A model generated the notes under the pieces. The model was not told the DNA's origin. It saw nothing but the letters and a program-made list of their open reading frames with translations, and ran no database searches. A stretch of DNA of 64,000 nucleotides from Desulfovibrio sp. A2 (GTDB taxonomy: Bacteria; Desulfobacterota; Desulfovibrionia; Desulfovibrionales; Desulfovibrionaceae): NCBI RefSeq assembly GCF_000226255.1, contig NZ_AGFG01000050.1, positions 186,001 to 250,000 of the forward strand. The letters run 5' to 3'. A program made the position numbers and the translations under genes. How positions within the stretch are numbered: position 1 is the stretch's first letter; each line of letters opens with the position of its first letter. Shown in pieces: positions 36,408 to 49,900 of the stretch.

Positions 36408-37508
36408 TCATCGGGGCATGGTCGCATTGTGGCTGCCCGCCAGCGTGGCGTCGAAAATTTCGTCGGACGAGATGAGCAGCAGCAGCGGAATGTCCATGCC
36501 AAGGTTGTTCGCTGTGACAAGATTGAGGGTGATCTTGGGGGTGTAGGCTTCTCTTTCCAGTTCCGCGCCGGGGGGCAGCAGCCCCAGTTGCCGGGCCATG
36601 CGGTCCGCGTAGAACCGGCCCAGCGGCACGTAGTCCAGGGTGGAAAGCCCCATCAGCGCCCCGCGCCGCACATGCACGCTGCCGTCGCGGGCAAAGGTGC
36701 GGATGCCGCGGCTGGCCAGGGCGTCGAACATGGGTTGCGGGTTTGCCTGGGTCCAGTCGAAGCAGTTGAGGGCCGAGATGTAGAAGGCGTCGATGCCTTG
36801 CCGCAGCAACTGGTCCACCCCCTGCGTGCAGGTGGCGATGCTTTCCGCCTTGTCCAGGTGGGGGTATTCCACGAGGGTGAAGCCCCGTTCCCGCGCCACC
36901 TCGCGCGCCTCGTGCACGTTGGAGTAGGAGAGGCCTTCCGGGCTGTCGTGGTACATGATGCCCAGCCGCTTGAAGGGCAGCGCCTCGTGGAACAGCGCGA
37001 AGACCTTGTACCACTTGTCCTTGACGTAATGGATGGTGAGGTTGGGGGCGGTCTTGCCCGTCCGCGCATCCACGATGCCCGCGCTCACGGGGTCGGCCAC
37101 GTCGATGGACATGATGGGCGTCCTGCCGTTGTTCTCGGCGAGCAGCGCCTTGGTGGCGGCGGTGCCCATGCCGAGGATCACGTCCACGGAAGGATCGTTC
37201 ATCAGCCTGCGGGCCGCGTCCCGATATGCGCTCTCCGGGGCGTCCCAACCGGGGCTGATGTGCAGGGCCTCGGGAAAGGCCACGTGTTGCAGCACCCCCC
37301 GCTCCTTGAGCGCGGTGATGACCTGCTGGCGGATAAGGGAAAACTCCCAGTACGGTCCGGCCTCGAAGTAGGCCGCCGCCTTTTTCGGCGGCTCGCTCCG
37401 GGGTTCCGTGGCGCTGGCGGCGTGGGCCGTCCGTGCGGCGGTGCACAGCATGGCCGCGCAGAAGAATAGTGCTGCGGCATGAAAAAGGGCGCTGAAGGAC
37501 CTGCTCAT
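36408..37508 (-). CDS. ABC-type solute-binding protein (COG2984-like), paralogue 2
   Basis: A 366-residue exported protein from the ATG at 37508. Signal segment is AAALFFCAAMLCTAARTAHA. The mature part has KAAAYFEAGPYWEFSLI, VILGMGTAATKALLAENNGR, NCFDWTQANP and ARDGSVHVRRGALMGLSTLD. It is clearly related to paralogue 1 (30735-31838) throughout and probably binds a similar ligand. A further ATG at 37538 is in frame but has no ribosome site. It is the first gene of its transcription unit; an ATAGGTTAAC motif lies 53 bp upstream. Confidence 0.82.
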   Translation of the reverse strand: MSRSFSALFHAAALFFCAAMLCTAARTAHAASATEPRSEPPKKAAAYFEAGPYWEFSLIRQQVITALKERGVLQHVAFPEALHISPGWDAPESAYRDAARRLMNDPSVDVILGMGTAATKALLAENNGRTPIMSIDVADPVSAGIVDARTGKTAPNLTIHYVKDKWYKVFALFHEALPFKRLGIMYHDSPEGLSYSNVHEAREVARERGFTLVEYPHLDKAESIATCTQGVDQLLRQGIDAFYISALNCFDWTQANPQPMFDALASRGIRTFARDGSVHVRRGALMGLSTLDYVPLGRFYADRMARQLGLLPPGAELEREAYTPKITLNLVTANNLGMDIPLLLLISSDEIFDATLAGSHNATMPR

Positions 37509-37561
37509 GGACGTATACGTTCCCCATTGCAATTGCATGTCGCGGCACGCAAGGCTTGCAT

Positions 37562-37571
37562 ATAGGTTAAC
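37562..37571. promoter_or_regulatory. ATAGGTTAAC motif upstream of the binding-protein operon
   Basis: The 10-mer ATAGGTTAAC sits in the only AT-rich part of the gap between the phosphopantetheinyl transferase gene and binding-protein paralogue 2. The same 10-mer occurs at 40902-40911 ahead of the megasynthase gene. Its centre, GTTAAC, is palindromic. It may be a shared operator. Confidence 0.4.
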
Positions 37572-37719
37572 AGGGCAAAAGCGTTATCGTCTACACCTAG
37601 TTAGGGCCGATTGAGCCTGCGGATGCACCTGCCCGGCCCCCCCATGGGCGGCATGACATGCGCCCCGTGCGCCCCGTGCGCCTGTCGCGCACCGGGGGCG
37701 GTGCGGCAGCTCCCACGTT

Positions 37720-38529
37720 TCACACACCGCATTCCCTGACGTTTTCCAGAAGAACCGCCGCAACGCGCAGGTGTGGTGCGCTGGCCGCCACGCTGCACTG
37801 GTAGCCCGGCCCCACGGCGATGTCGCGGGTGGTCCACGCCGCGCACTCCCGTTCCCATCCGGCGGGCCGGGCGCCTTGGTCGTGCCCGGCGGCGTTCGGC
37901 AGCGAAACCAGCCACTCCTGCGCGTCGCGTTCCGTGCGCACCTGAAAGCCGTGCAGCGGCAGGCTCAACCCCCTGCCCAGCGCCTTGAGCACGGCCTCCT
38001 TCCGCGTCCAGCAGCGGTAGAAGGCCTCGGTGCGCTCCGGGTCGGACAGACTGCGGACCAGCCGGCATTCCTGCGGGTGCAGTTGCGCCGCAAGCTCCGC
38101 AATGTCCGGGATGGGCCGCGTCTGCTCCACGTCCATGCCCACGGCCCCCTTCTGGCAGAACGCCGCCCACACCATGTCGCCGGAATGCGTAATGGAAAAA
38201 TCGATGGCGTTCCGCGCCGGGGGAGCGCCCAGCCCGTCTGGCGGACAGGTGGGCTTTCCCCATGGCGTGCGGGGAAAATCCGTTGTCCATGCGCCCCCTT
38301 GGGCGGCCCACAGCATGCGCCGCACAAGGGCTCTGCCCACCAGGTGCCGGGCCGCGTCCAGCGCGTGCACGAAGCGCCCGGCGTGGGTGCGTTCCCGCGC
38401 CGTGATGAAGGGCATCGCCGCCTTGATCCACGCGGTGGCGTCTCCGGAAAGCCGCACCCCCACGCAGGTGAGCGTGGCGTCGTTCACCGCTGGGAGGGGG
38501 TACGCGGAAAATGCCCGAGGGTCCGCCAT
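37720..38529 (-). CDS. Sfp-type 4'-phosphopantetheinyl transferase
   Basis: A 269-residue enzyme that activates carrier domains by adding the phosphopantetheine arm of CoA. Motifs: FSITHSGDMVWAAF, VGMDVEQTRPIPD (Mg2+ ligands D and E) and FYRCWTRKEAVLKALG. These match the P1-P3 order of the Sfp family. It ends the aminomutase-thioesterase operon, with one base between the thioesterase stop and its start. It probably serves the six carrier domains of the adjacent megasynthases. Confidence 0.93.
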   Translation of the reverse strand: MADPRAFSAYPLPAVNDATLTCVGVRLSGDATAWIKAAMPFITARERTHAGRFVHALDAARHLVGRALVRRMLWAAQGGAWTTDFPRTPWGKPTCPPDGLGAPPARNAIDFSITHSGDMVWAAFCQKGAVGMDVEQTRPIPDIAELAAQLHPQECRLVRSLSDPERTEAFYRCWTRKEAVLKALGRGLSLPLHGFQVRTERDAQEWLVSLPNAAGHDQGARPAGWERECAAWTTRDIAVGPGYQCSVAASAPHLRVAAVLLENVRECGV

Positions 38530-38530
38530 G

Positions 38531-39348
38531 TCACGCCGCTGCCTCGCAGGCCCGTGCGATGCGGTCCGCCAGGGTTTCCCAGTGGTTGCGCAGGTAGAAA
38601 TGGTCGCCCTGAAAGATGCGGATGCGCAGTTCCTTCGTGGTCAGGCGTTGCCACTGGCGGGCCATGTCGTCGGTAATGACGTCCTGGTGCCCCCGGAACA
38701 CGGTGATGGGCACGGGCAGCGGTTTCATGGGCGCTGGCAGCCAGTCTTCCAGCGCGGTGATGTCGGCCCGCAGGACCGGTTCCAGATACCGGCGAAATTC
38801 GTCCGATGCGGCGATGTCTTGCGGTATGCCGCCCATGTCCACCACGCTTTCCCAGAGCTGGCGGGGCGACAGTGACGTCATCGGGGGGATCGGGGGGCGT
38901 TCCTGGCAGCCCGGGGCCGAGGCGGCGGAGATGAACAGCGCCCTGGGCAGCGGCACGCCGCTTTCCCGCGCCCGCACCGCGCACTGCAGGGCCAGCAGCG
39001 CGCCCATGCTGTGGCCGAACAGGGCATAGGGAGCGGTTTGCGCCACGGGCCGGATGTGGTGGAAAAGGTCCTGCGTCAGCGCCTCCATGCTGGTGTGCGG
39101 CGCTTCGCGAAGGCGGCGGCCCCTGCCGGGCAGTTCCAGGGGGCGGAAGGCGACCGTGGCGGGCAGGCACTGGCCGAGCCGGGTGTAATAGGCGGCGCTG
39201 CCCCCTGCGTGGGGAATGCAGAACAGCGTGGTGGGTCCCCGCCTGGCCGCGGCGTCCTCCACGGGGTGCCCTGGCCGGGTCCCGGCAGTCGGGCTTTCGA
39301 AGGGGGGGGCTGCCCCGTCGCTACCCGGTGAATGCGGCCCGCGCCCGT

Positions 39349-39364
<16 letters not shown>
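38531..39364 (-). CDS. Type II thioesterase (NRPS editing)
   Basis: A 277-residue alpha/beta hydrolase. Motifs: LFCIPHAGGSAAYYTRL, LPGRGRRL, the nucleophile elbow ALFGHSMGALLAL (Ser), and a late GDHFYLRNHW carrying the catalytic His; an Asp lies in FRGHQDVITDD. Such stand-alone enzymes clear mis-primed or stalled carrier domains. The GTG start at 39364 lies inside the 3' end of the aminomutase gene (16-bp overlap); a second GTG four codons later is equally possible. The first 45 residues are low complexity and not conserved. Confidence 0.9.
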
Positions 39365-40485
<1,121 letters not shown>

Positions 40486-40964
40486 TACAGCATCCTCCTG
40501 TACTCGGCGTAGGGTAGCGCATCGCTGTGGAGTTGTCGTGCGAGGAGTGTCTGGATTTGCAAAGGATGCAGTGGCGTCGGGTGCTGCGACAAAAAAACAG
40601 GCGCTCTCCCCCATCAGGCGGCGTGCGCCGCATGGCCGGGGAGATGCGCGGTATCGGGCCAGGCATGCGTGGCCTTTCGGGGACGGCGACCGTCGCCGGG
40701 GTGGCGGGCGTTCATGCCTGCGGCAAGCCGATGTCTGCTCGCGGATTTCCGGCCGGGCATGTCCGCCACGCGCGTGGGGGCGCGGCCGTATCCGTGCGGG
40801 CATGGCGCGCCCGCAGGGTAGGGTTTTCCTCCGTGAGCGTTCACCATCCCGCATTGCCGTGTAGATACTGCATAGGTCGGGGGCAGGTACAGCCTTAAGT
40901 GATAGGTTAACCTTGCCAACATGTTGAGGGGTGGGGTAGTTCTCGCGGCATAGAGAGGTTGTTC
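40486..40964. promoter_or_regulatory. Divergent promoter region of the cluster
   Basis: This 479-bp gap separates the aminomutase operon (minus) from the megasynthase genes (plus). The 40590-40850 part is GC-rich without a plausible gene. Near the megasynthase start it becomes less GC-rich and contains ATAGGTTAAC at 40902-40911 (within the palindrome AGGTTAACCT). The same 10-mer precedes the binding-protein operon. No clear -35/-10 pair was identified. Confidence 0.5.
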
Positions 40965-43900
40965 ATGAAAGACGCCATGATGGATGACGGACTGCAAGAG
41001 ATTGTTCCGCTTACCGGCTGCCAGAAGGAACTTTGGCTGGCCTGCCGGACGTCACTGTCGGAATATGCCGAGGTCTCCATCAGGGGCAGTTTTCCCATCG
41101 CCAACGCAGTCTGCCCGGACCGGCTGCGAGAGGCCATACGCATCGTGTTGCGGCACACCCCCCTGCCGGGAGCCACGCTGTGCGCGGATGGCGACGAGCC
41201 GTGCTTCATCGTGGGCGCGGCAACCGATGTGCCCGACAGGGGGGACGACATCGATTTCCGGTTTCTGGACCTGCGGGATGCCGCCAACCCGGAACAGGCT
41301 GCCAAACAGTATGCCGCCGCCTTTTTCGAAGAGCACGTGGACAACCCGCTGATGCGCTATGCCCTGCTGCGCACGGGGGAGTCGGAAAGCCTGTACCTGG
41401 TCAAGAGCTCGCATCTCGTGCTCGATGGCCTGGCCTTTTTCTACCACACCGCGTTCGTGGCCGACGTGTATACCGAGCTTGCGCAAGGCCGCACGCCGGG
41501 TCCGTACGAGCGCTGCTCGTGCCTCGAAGAATACCGGGCAGATGCGGGGCACGCCGCCTCGTCCCGCTTCGCCAAGGACATGGCGTTCTGGGAAGAGCAT
41601 CTGGAACGGCTGCCAGAGAAGCGCATTTTCCGGGCCCTGCCGGGCCGCCCCGACGTGTTGGGGAACACTCGCTACAAGAAGTACCTGTTGGCACAGGACG
41701 CCTCGCGCCAGGCCGGGGAATTGCAGGCCAGATACGGCGTGAGCCCCGCCGGGCTGTTCACGGCGTTGCACGCGCTGGTCCTTTCGTACATGTGCGACGA
41801 GAAGGACATCGTGGTGCAGACGCCCCTGGCCTTCGGCGAGCGCAAGGCGTTCCGCAAGCGGCAGGGGGCGCACATCTGCATGCCCCCCACCCTGCTGGAC
41901 ATGCGCCAGCACGAGACGTTCGCCTCGCTGCTGGCCGACGTGGGGGCACAGAGCGCCGCGTTCTTCCGGCGCGCGCGCACGCCGTTCCAGTTGGCCGTGC
42001 GCAACCTGGGCCACAAGAATCTTGCCTACATAGCCGACACGTTCATCAATTACCTGCCCAACGCCCCCGAGGGCTCGCCCGATTTCCACATTCGCGAGGC
42101 CGTGCAGCATCACAGCGTGCATGAGCCCGTCCTGTTCGGCGCGCTGGTCATGGAAGAATGCCATACCCGGCGGCTTTCGCTGACGGTGCGCAGTTGCCGC
42201 AACCATTTCAGCGAGCGGGACGTGGACCGGTACGTGCGGCGCGTGGAGTACCTGGTGCGCCAGTTGGCCTCCGGCGCGGACCTGCCCCAGCTGGACTACC
42301 TGCTGGAGGAAGAGGCGGGCGAACTGCGCGCCTGGCAACGGGGCGACGAGCGGCACTACCCCGTGCGGTCCATGCCCGGCCTCTTCGATGAAAAGGCGGA
42401 AGCGTTCGCGGGGCGCGATGCCGTGCGCGACGAGCACGGGGCGGTCCTGTCGTACGCCGAGCTGCGCGAGAATTCCCTGCGCTGCGCCGCGTGGCTGGCC
42501 GGGCAGGGGGTGGGCAGGGGCGATGTCGTCGCGGTGCTGGCCAGGCGGGCGCTGCGCCTGCCGGAGATCATCCTGGGGATACAGCGGTGCGGGGCGGTGT
42601 ATCTGCCCGTGGACCCGAAATCCCCGGCGGATCGCATTGCGTACATCGTGGCCGATGCCGGGGCGGTCCTGACGCTTGATGTCAATGACGCCGCCTACGC
42701 CGGGGCACCCCCCGTGGCGCCGCCCCTGGGGCCAGACCCCGGAGACGGCGCCTATCTCATTTATACTTCCGGCTCCACGGGCAGGCCCAAGGGCGTGCTG
42801 GCCCCCCACGGCGGCTTCGTGAACATGATTCAGGGGCAGATCGAGGTCTTCGGGGTGGGGCCGGAGGACCGCGTGTTGCAGTTCGCGCCGCCCGTGTTCG
42901 ATGCCTCGCTCTCGGAAATGTTCATGGCCCTGCATGCCGGGGCCTGCCTGTACCCGGTCAGCGACGCGTACCGCAACGCGCCGTGGGATTTGAAGGGATA
43001 CATGGCGGACAACGGGGTTACCGTCACCACCTTTCCGCCGTCGTACCTGCGCCTGTTCGACGGGGAACCGTTCCCCGGCCTGCGCGTGCTGATCACGGCC
43101 GGCGAGCCGCCCGTGGCGGCCGACGCGCTGCACTACGCGGGCGCGCTGCGGTACTTCAATGCCTACGGCCCCACCGAAACCTGCGTGTGCGCCTCCATGA
43201 AGCGCGTGGCCCCGGACGAGGCCCTGCCGATCAGTTCCGGGCGGCCCATCCCCAACGGCGTGGTCTGCATTCTGGATTCCTCGGGACGGCCGCGCCCGGC
43301 GGGCATGGTGGGCGAGCTGTGGGTGGGGGGGGGCAGCGTGGCCCTTGGCTACCACGGCAACCCGGAACTGACCGGGCAGCGATTCCGGCCCCTGCCCGGC
43401 TCCACGCCGGACAAAGACGGCAGTAGGGCCTATGCCACGGGCGACCTGGCCCTGTGGTCCGAAACGGGCGAGATACTGCTGGTGGGGCGCGCCGACGACC
43501 AGGTGAAGGTGCGGGGCAACCGGGTGGAGCTGGGCGAGGTCGCCTTTCTGCTGGAGCGCTGCGTGGGCGTGCGCCAGGCCCAGGTCCTGGCGGTCAAGGA
43601 CGGCAACGGGCAGACCGAGCTGGCGGCGTTCATGATGCTGCGCCCGGACGCCACGCAGGAAGCCGTGGCCCGCTGGAGCCGGGCCAACCTGCCGCCGTAC
43701 ATGGTGCCATCCCTCTGGCACGTGCTGGATGCCATGCCGGTGACCCGGACCGGCAAGGTGGACCGCACCGCGTTGCGCCGCATGGCGGAAGCCCCCGTAC
43801 AGGCTCCGCGGCGAGAACGCCCCGTGGACGAACGGCTGCTGGATGCCTGCCAGCGGACCATGGGCGGCACGTACGATCCGGAGGCGAACTTTTTCGACCA

Positions 43901-46900
43901 GGGCGGCAACAGCCTGAAAGGCATGCTGCTGTTGCAGGAAATCCGCAAGGTTTTCGGCGTGGACCTGGCCTTTCGCGACTTCGTCGCCTGCGAAACCCTG
44001 TTCGACGTCGAGGCCATGTTGCGCCAGCGCGGGGAACAGGCAGCGCCGCCGCCATCCGCCACGGTGCCCCTCAGCCGCGCCCAGTACCGGATATGGGCGT
44101 ACCAGCAGGCCAACCAGGGCACCGTGGACTACAACATGCCTCTTTTGCTGGAGGTGGGCGGCGAGAACGCGCGGGCCTTCACGGATGCGCTGCGCCGGGC
44201 CCTGGGCGACCAGGAACTGCTTTGCTGCACCATCGGCGGCGACATCGACGCCCCGCACCTGGCGCGTGGCGGCGAAGGTGCCATCCCCGTGCGGGAGGAG
44301 GCGTTCGCGGACGAGGCGGCGGCCACGGCGTTCCTCGACGGGCAGATCCATGCCCCTTTCGACCTGCGGCGCGAACCGCCGGTGCGCATGGCCGTGGCCC
44401 GGCTGGGCGACCGTTTGCGGGTGCTGGTGGTGGTGCACCACATCGCAGGTGACGGCGAAACCCTGGACATCGTGTTGCGCAACGCCCTGGAATACCTGCG
44501 CGGAGGGCAGCCGGAGAAGGGCGCGCTGGCCGTGCAGGCGCGGTTCTGCCACAGGGAGGCGGAATACCTGCGCTCGGACGCCTGCCGGGACGATGCGGCA
44601 TACTGGCGGGCCATGCTCACCCCGCCGGTGCCCCCCGTGTCCACATCCGCGGCGCGCATCGGGGCCATGACCGACATGGCCCTGCCGCCAGCGCTGGCCG
44701 AAGGGCTGGACCGGCTGGCCAGGCGGTCGGGCACCACGGAACTGACCTGTTTCGTCCCGCTGCTGGCGCGTTTTCTGTGCCGTGCCTGCGACAGGCCGGA
44801 GATGCTGGTGGCCGTGCCCGTGGGCCTGCGCGAAACGCAGGAGGAATTCCGCACGGCGGGATTTTTCGTGAACACCGTGCCCCTGCGATTCGCGCCGTCC
44901 CCGGCGGCGAACATGGCGGAGGACGCAAGGGCCACGGCGCGCCAGCTGCGCGAGGCCGTGGCGCACGGCCGTTACTGCGACATCCCGGCGATGCCCGATT
45001 TCCTGGCCACCCATATCCACGCGGAGCCCTGCCAGGGGCCGGGCCTGGCGTTGCGTCGGCTGCCCCTGCAACTGCGGGCCAGCAAGCTTGCGGGCAGCTT
45101 CACGCTGGTCACCGGGGAGGATTCGCGGATCATCCTGGAGCACGACGCGGGCTTCATTCACGATGGGGCGGCACTGCTCGCGGCGCTGCTGCGGGACATG
45201 GCGTCCGCGCTTGGTGATGGCGGCATGGCGGACGCCGGTGGCGCGACCATCTTTTCCCTTGCCGCGCGGTCCTGCGACGTTGAATCCCACGTAGGCTTGC
45301 CTGATGCCATGGTAGCCACGGTCGCGGGCGGGTCCGCGCCATCCGGCCCCCGCGAGGCGCTGGCCCAGGCCTGGGCCGCGATACTGCACGCCGAAGCCGT
45401 GGACGCGGCCGATTTCTTCCGGGCGGGCGGCGATTCCATCAAGGCCATCCAGATCACGGGCCTGCTGCACCGAAGCGGCGTGACGGTCCTGTCCGCCCCC
45501 GATTTCCTGCGCACGCCCAACTTCGCGGACCTGTGCGCGTTGCTGGACAGGGCGGATTGCGGCCAGCCGGACGCCGGGGACGCGGCCGCTGCCTCCGCCT
45601 CCGGAGTAATTGCCCACCCCCCGCTGGAGGCGGGCCAGGTGGCGCCCTTGCTGCCCATCCAGCAGGCCCTGCTGCGTGACCACCCCGACCACTGGACCGC
45701 GTTCCACATGCTGCTGCCGCTGGAACTGGATCCGTCCATCGCGCCGGAGACGGTGCAGGCGTGGCTGGAAACACTGCCCGGCAGGTTCGAGGCCCTGCGC
45801 CTGGCCTTCTCGCCGCGCGGGGCGGAAGCGCTGGCGGAACCCCGGCCCGTGGCGCTGCGGCGCTGCGACATGCCGCACGGAACCTTGCGGGTGGATGCAT
45901 TGCGCCATCTGGTGCGAGAGGTCACGGCCGGGCTGGACCCGCAAACGGGGAACACCCTTGGCGCGGGGCTGGCGGACTGCGACGGGGCGCGGCTGCTGGC
46001 GCTGGTGGGGCACCATCTGGTGCTGGACGCCGTCTCGCTGGACATCCTGCTGCGCGACCTGCGGGCCTTCGTCAGCGGGGCGGGCGTCTCGCGGACGGTC
46101 GAGGGCTGCGGCCTTGCCGCCCGCTCGGCGGCCATGGACCGGCTGGTGGCGGAGGGAACCTTTCCCAGCGCCGAGGACCGCGAATTCTGGGCGGGCGTCT
46201 GCCGCACCCCCGCCGCGCCCCTCGATGCCCTGCGAAAGGATGGCGTTGCCAATGGCGCCGATGAAGTCCCGGGCGCGGGCGGCCAGGACATCGCCTCCGA
46301 GCGTGTGACCGCCCGGGCGGGCCTGCGCGGCTTTCGCGCCGGGCACACCCGGTCCGTACCGGCGGACCTGCTGGCCGCGCTCGCGGTGGCGTTGCACTGG
46401 CAGGGGCAGCACAGCACCGTGTTCGTAACTCTGGAAAGCCATGGCCGCGACAGCGTGGCCCCAGGCTGCGACCTGAGCCGCAGCCTGGGCTGGTTCACCG
46501 CTGTCTGCCCCCTGCCGCTGACGCCCGCCACCTCTGGCGCGCAGGCCCGCCGCCATCTGCTGCCGTGGCTGCGCGACGCCTTCACCCCGCGTGGGTGCAA
46601 CGCCTACGGGTACCTGCGTCGCGCCGATCCCCAACGGTTCGGCTACGCCGCCCAGATCGGCTTCAACTATCTGGGGGAGGTGGGCGATGCCGGAGAAGGC
46701 GGGATCGTTCCGCTGCCCTCGCTGGCGGCCCCCGGTGAAATTCCTGGCCTGCTGCACCCCCGCTACCGCCCGGACGCCCCGCTGGACCTTTCCGCATCGT
46801 TCGACGCCAGCGGCGAACTGCACCTGCTGGCGTGGTTCAGCCCGCACCTGCTGGCCCCGGAGTGGGTCGCCGGACTGCTGGAGTGCTGGGCCGCGGCGCT

Positions 46901-49900
46901 GCGAACACTGCCGGCGTACAGTCCGCCCGTCGATGACGAAACGCGCGCCGCCATCCTTGCCGACTGCCGCTGCACGGAAGCGGATGTCGAACGCATCGAA
47001 CGGCCAGACCCCAGCCACGAGCCGATGCTGTACCAGCACCTTGCTCCGGGTGACGGCGTGTATACCCAGCAGGTGGAGTTCCACTTTGGCGGCGAACTGG
47101 ACGAATTCCGGCTCATGGCCGCATGGGACCGCGTGGTGGACCGGCACGAGAGCCTGCGTTCGCTGTTCCCCATGCCGCACCACGGCGAATTCTTTCGCGT
47201 GGCCCTGCGCCGCGCCCGGACCGGCGCGGAATACCACTGCCTGTCGCACCTGCCCCCGGACGCCGCCGGGGCGGAGGCCGAGGCCCTGGTGCGGCAGCGG
47301 CGGGGCAGGGCATTCGACCTTGCTCGCGGGCCGCTGCTGCACGCCCAGTTCTTCCGGCTGGATGCGCGCACCCTGGTCATGAGCTGGTGCTTTCACCATC
47401 TGCTCATGGACGGCTGGTGCATCGGCGTGCTGCTGCGGGAACTGTTCGCTACCTGCCGCAGCCTTTCCGGGCGCCCCACCCCGCCGTTGCCCGCGCCTTT
47501 CGCCCTGGCGGAATACGAACGATGGCAGGCGGACTTCGACATGGAGGCGGCGCGGGAGTACTGGGCCGCGCTGCTGGACGGGTATGGCCCCCTGGCCGGT
47601 GTGGCCCCCGCGTCAAGCGGGCCATCTGTCGTTTCGTCGCCCGACGGCGAGCCCGAAACGCTGGAACTGGCGCTGGACGTCCCGCTTGGTGACGCCCTGC
47701 GGCAGGCCGCGGCATCGCATGCGGTCACCCTGTCGGCCCTGACGCAGGCGCTGTGGGCCGTGGTGCTGGGAGTGCGCAACGGACACCGCCGCGACGTGGT
47801 GTTCGGCGTGGTGACCTCCGGCAGGCCCGCGGAAGTGGACGGCATGGACCGGGCCGTGGGGCTGTTCATCCGCACCCTGCCCCTGCGGGCGCGCTGGAAC
47901 GAGGCCGACGGCTTCGCCAGCCTGCTGGCCGACCTGCGCGAACAGGGGCTGGGGCAGATGCGGCACGGGTACCTGCCTCTTGCCGCCATGGGTCGCAACC
48001 TGCTGGATCACCTGATGGTCTTCGAGAACTATCCGGCGGATGCGCCCTTCGGCGGGGCCGACGTGCAACTGCTGGACGTGCGGGGTTACGAAAAGATTCC
48101 CTATCCCCTTGGCATCACAGTTATTCCCTGTGCGGAGTTGCGCTTCCGCTTCCTGTACGACCCCGCCGTGCTGGCCCGGTCGGACGTGGAGAACCTGCGG
48201 GACAGACTGCACGCCGCCCTGCGCGCCGTGGGCGGGGATCGGGACGTTTCCTGCCGGACCCTGGAAGCGGTGGTGGCCGCCGTGCCCGCTTCGGATGTGG
48301 CGACTTCGGACGGGGCATCTTCCGGCGTTGCCGTTCCCGCGGATGCCGGGCTGGCGGATGCCGAACGGGCATCTTCCGCGCCTGCGCCGCAGGGCCTGAC
48401 GCGCGAGATGGCCGCCGCGCCGTCCCGTCCGCACACGGATGAGGGGCTGGAGGAAACAGTCCGGAGCATCTACGCGGAAGTCCTGGGGCGCGGCGTGGTG
48501 ACCCCCGATGAGGACTTCTTTGCGCTGGGCGGCCACAGCCTGTCGGCCATGCAGGTCATGGCCCTGCTGGGCAGGCGGCTGGGCGTGAAGGTGGGCATCG
48601 ACGACATCCTTTCCCACTCCAGCCCCCGACAACTGGCGGCGCGCATCCGGGATCTTTCGCACGGCGAGGTCCCTTCCACTGGGCCGAATGAGGCCCGGGC
48701 GGCGGCGCGCATTCCGCGCGTGGACACGGAAGGGGTGCACCCCCTGTCTCCGGCCCAGCAGCGCATCTGGTTTCTGCAGCGGCTGCACGAGGACGGCCGG
48801 ATCTACCAGATTCCCTTCGCGGCACGGCTGCCCGGCGACGTGGACGCGGACGCGCTGCAACAGGCCCTGCTGTTGCTGGAAGGCCGCCACGACGCGCTGC
48901 GTCTGCGCGTTTCCGCCCATGCACCGGAACAGCGCCTTGCCCCGCTTGGCGGCCTGAAGCTGGAACTGCGCGACGGCCCGTGCACGGAACAGGACCTTGA
49001 GCTGGCCCCCATGGGCTTCGGGTTCGACGCGCCGCTGGCCAGGGTGACGCTGTTCCGCGAGGGCGCATCCGGCTGCGTGATGCTGCTCACCGTGCATCAC
49101 ATCGTGTTCGACGGCTGGTCGGCGGAAATCCTGCTGCGGGAACTGAACGAGGCCTACGCGGCGGTGCTGCGCGGTGATCGGCCCGCATGGCCGCCGCAGG
49201 AAACGGACTACCTCAGCCATGTGGCGTGGGAACGGGAGCGGGAACCCGCGGGACTGGCCGCGCTGAAGGACGCGCTGCTGCCCCTGCCGGAACGGCTGCG
49301 CCTGCCGCTCGACTTCCCCCGGCCCGCCGTGCAGGGGCTTGCGGGCGGGGTGGAAGTGTTCCGGCTGGACGCGGCGCGGGGCCGCGCGCTGAAGGCCCGC
49401 GCGCGCGATGCGGGCGCCACGCTGTTCCCCGTGCTGCTGGCCCTGGTGGGCACGTTCCTGCACCGCCACACCGGGCAGGACGACCTGATCGTGGGCTGCC
49501 CCGCCGCCAACCGGGAACTGGGACATACCCAGGGCATGATCGGCCTGTTCGTCAACACCCTGGCCATTCGCATGCCGCTGCGGCCGGACGGAAGCTTCGA
49601 CGAACTGGTCGGCACCGTGGACGCGGCGTTCCGCCGCGCCCTGGCCGCGCAGTCGTACCCCTTTGAAAAACTGGTGGATGGGCTGGGCGTGGAGCGGGAC
49701 ACCTCGCGCAATCCGTTGTTCGACGTGTTCGTGGCGCTGGAAGACGCCACCTGGCACGACTACGGGCAGGAGCCCCTGCGCATGCGGTCCCTGCCGTTGC
49801 CGCACCGCCACAGCAAGTTCGACCTCAGCTTCTATTTCCGCGAGATGGAACCCGATGCCTATGAAGTGCATCTGGAATTCCGGACGGACCTGTTCACCCC

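Noticed and set aside
40527..40898. Plus-strand frame of 123 codons between the aminomutase and megasynthase genes
   Set aside because: No ribosome site, Arg/Gly-rich composition and no recognisable motif; the region is better read as a divergent promoter gap.
41052..47399. Long open frame of about 2,115 codons on the minus strand opposite the megasynthase
   Set aside because: It is an antisense shadow caused by high GC at third positions. The protein is His/Gly/Arg-rich with no fold motifs, while the plus strand has intact catalytic domains throughout.
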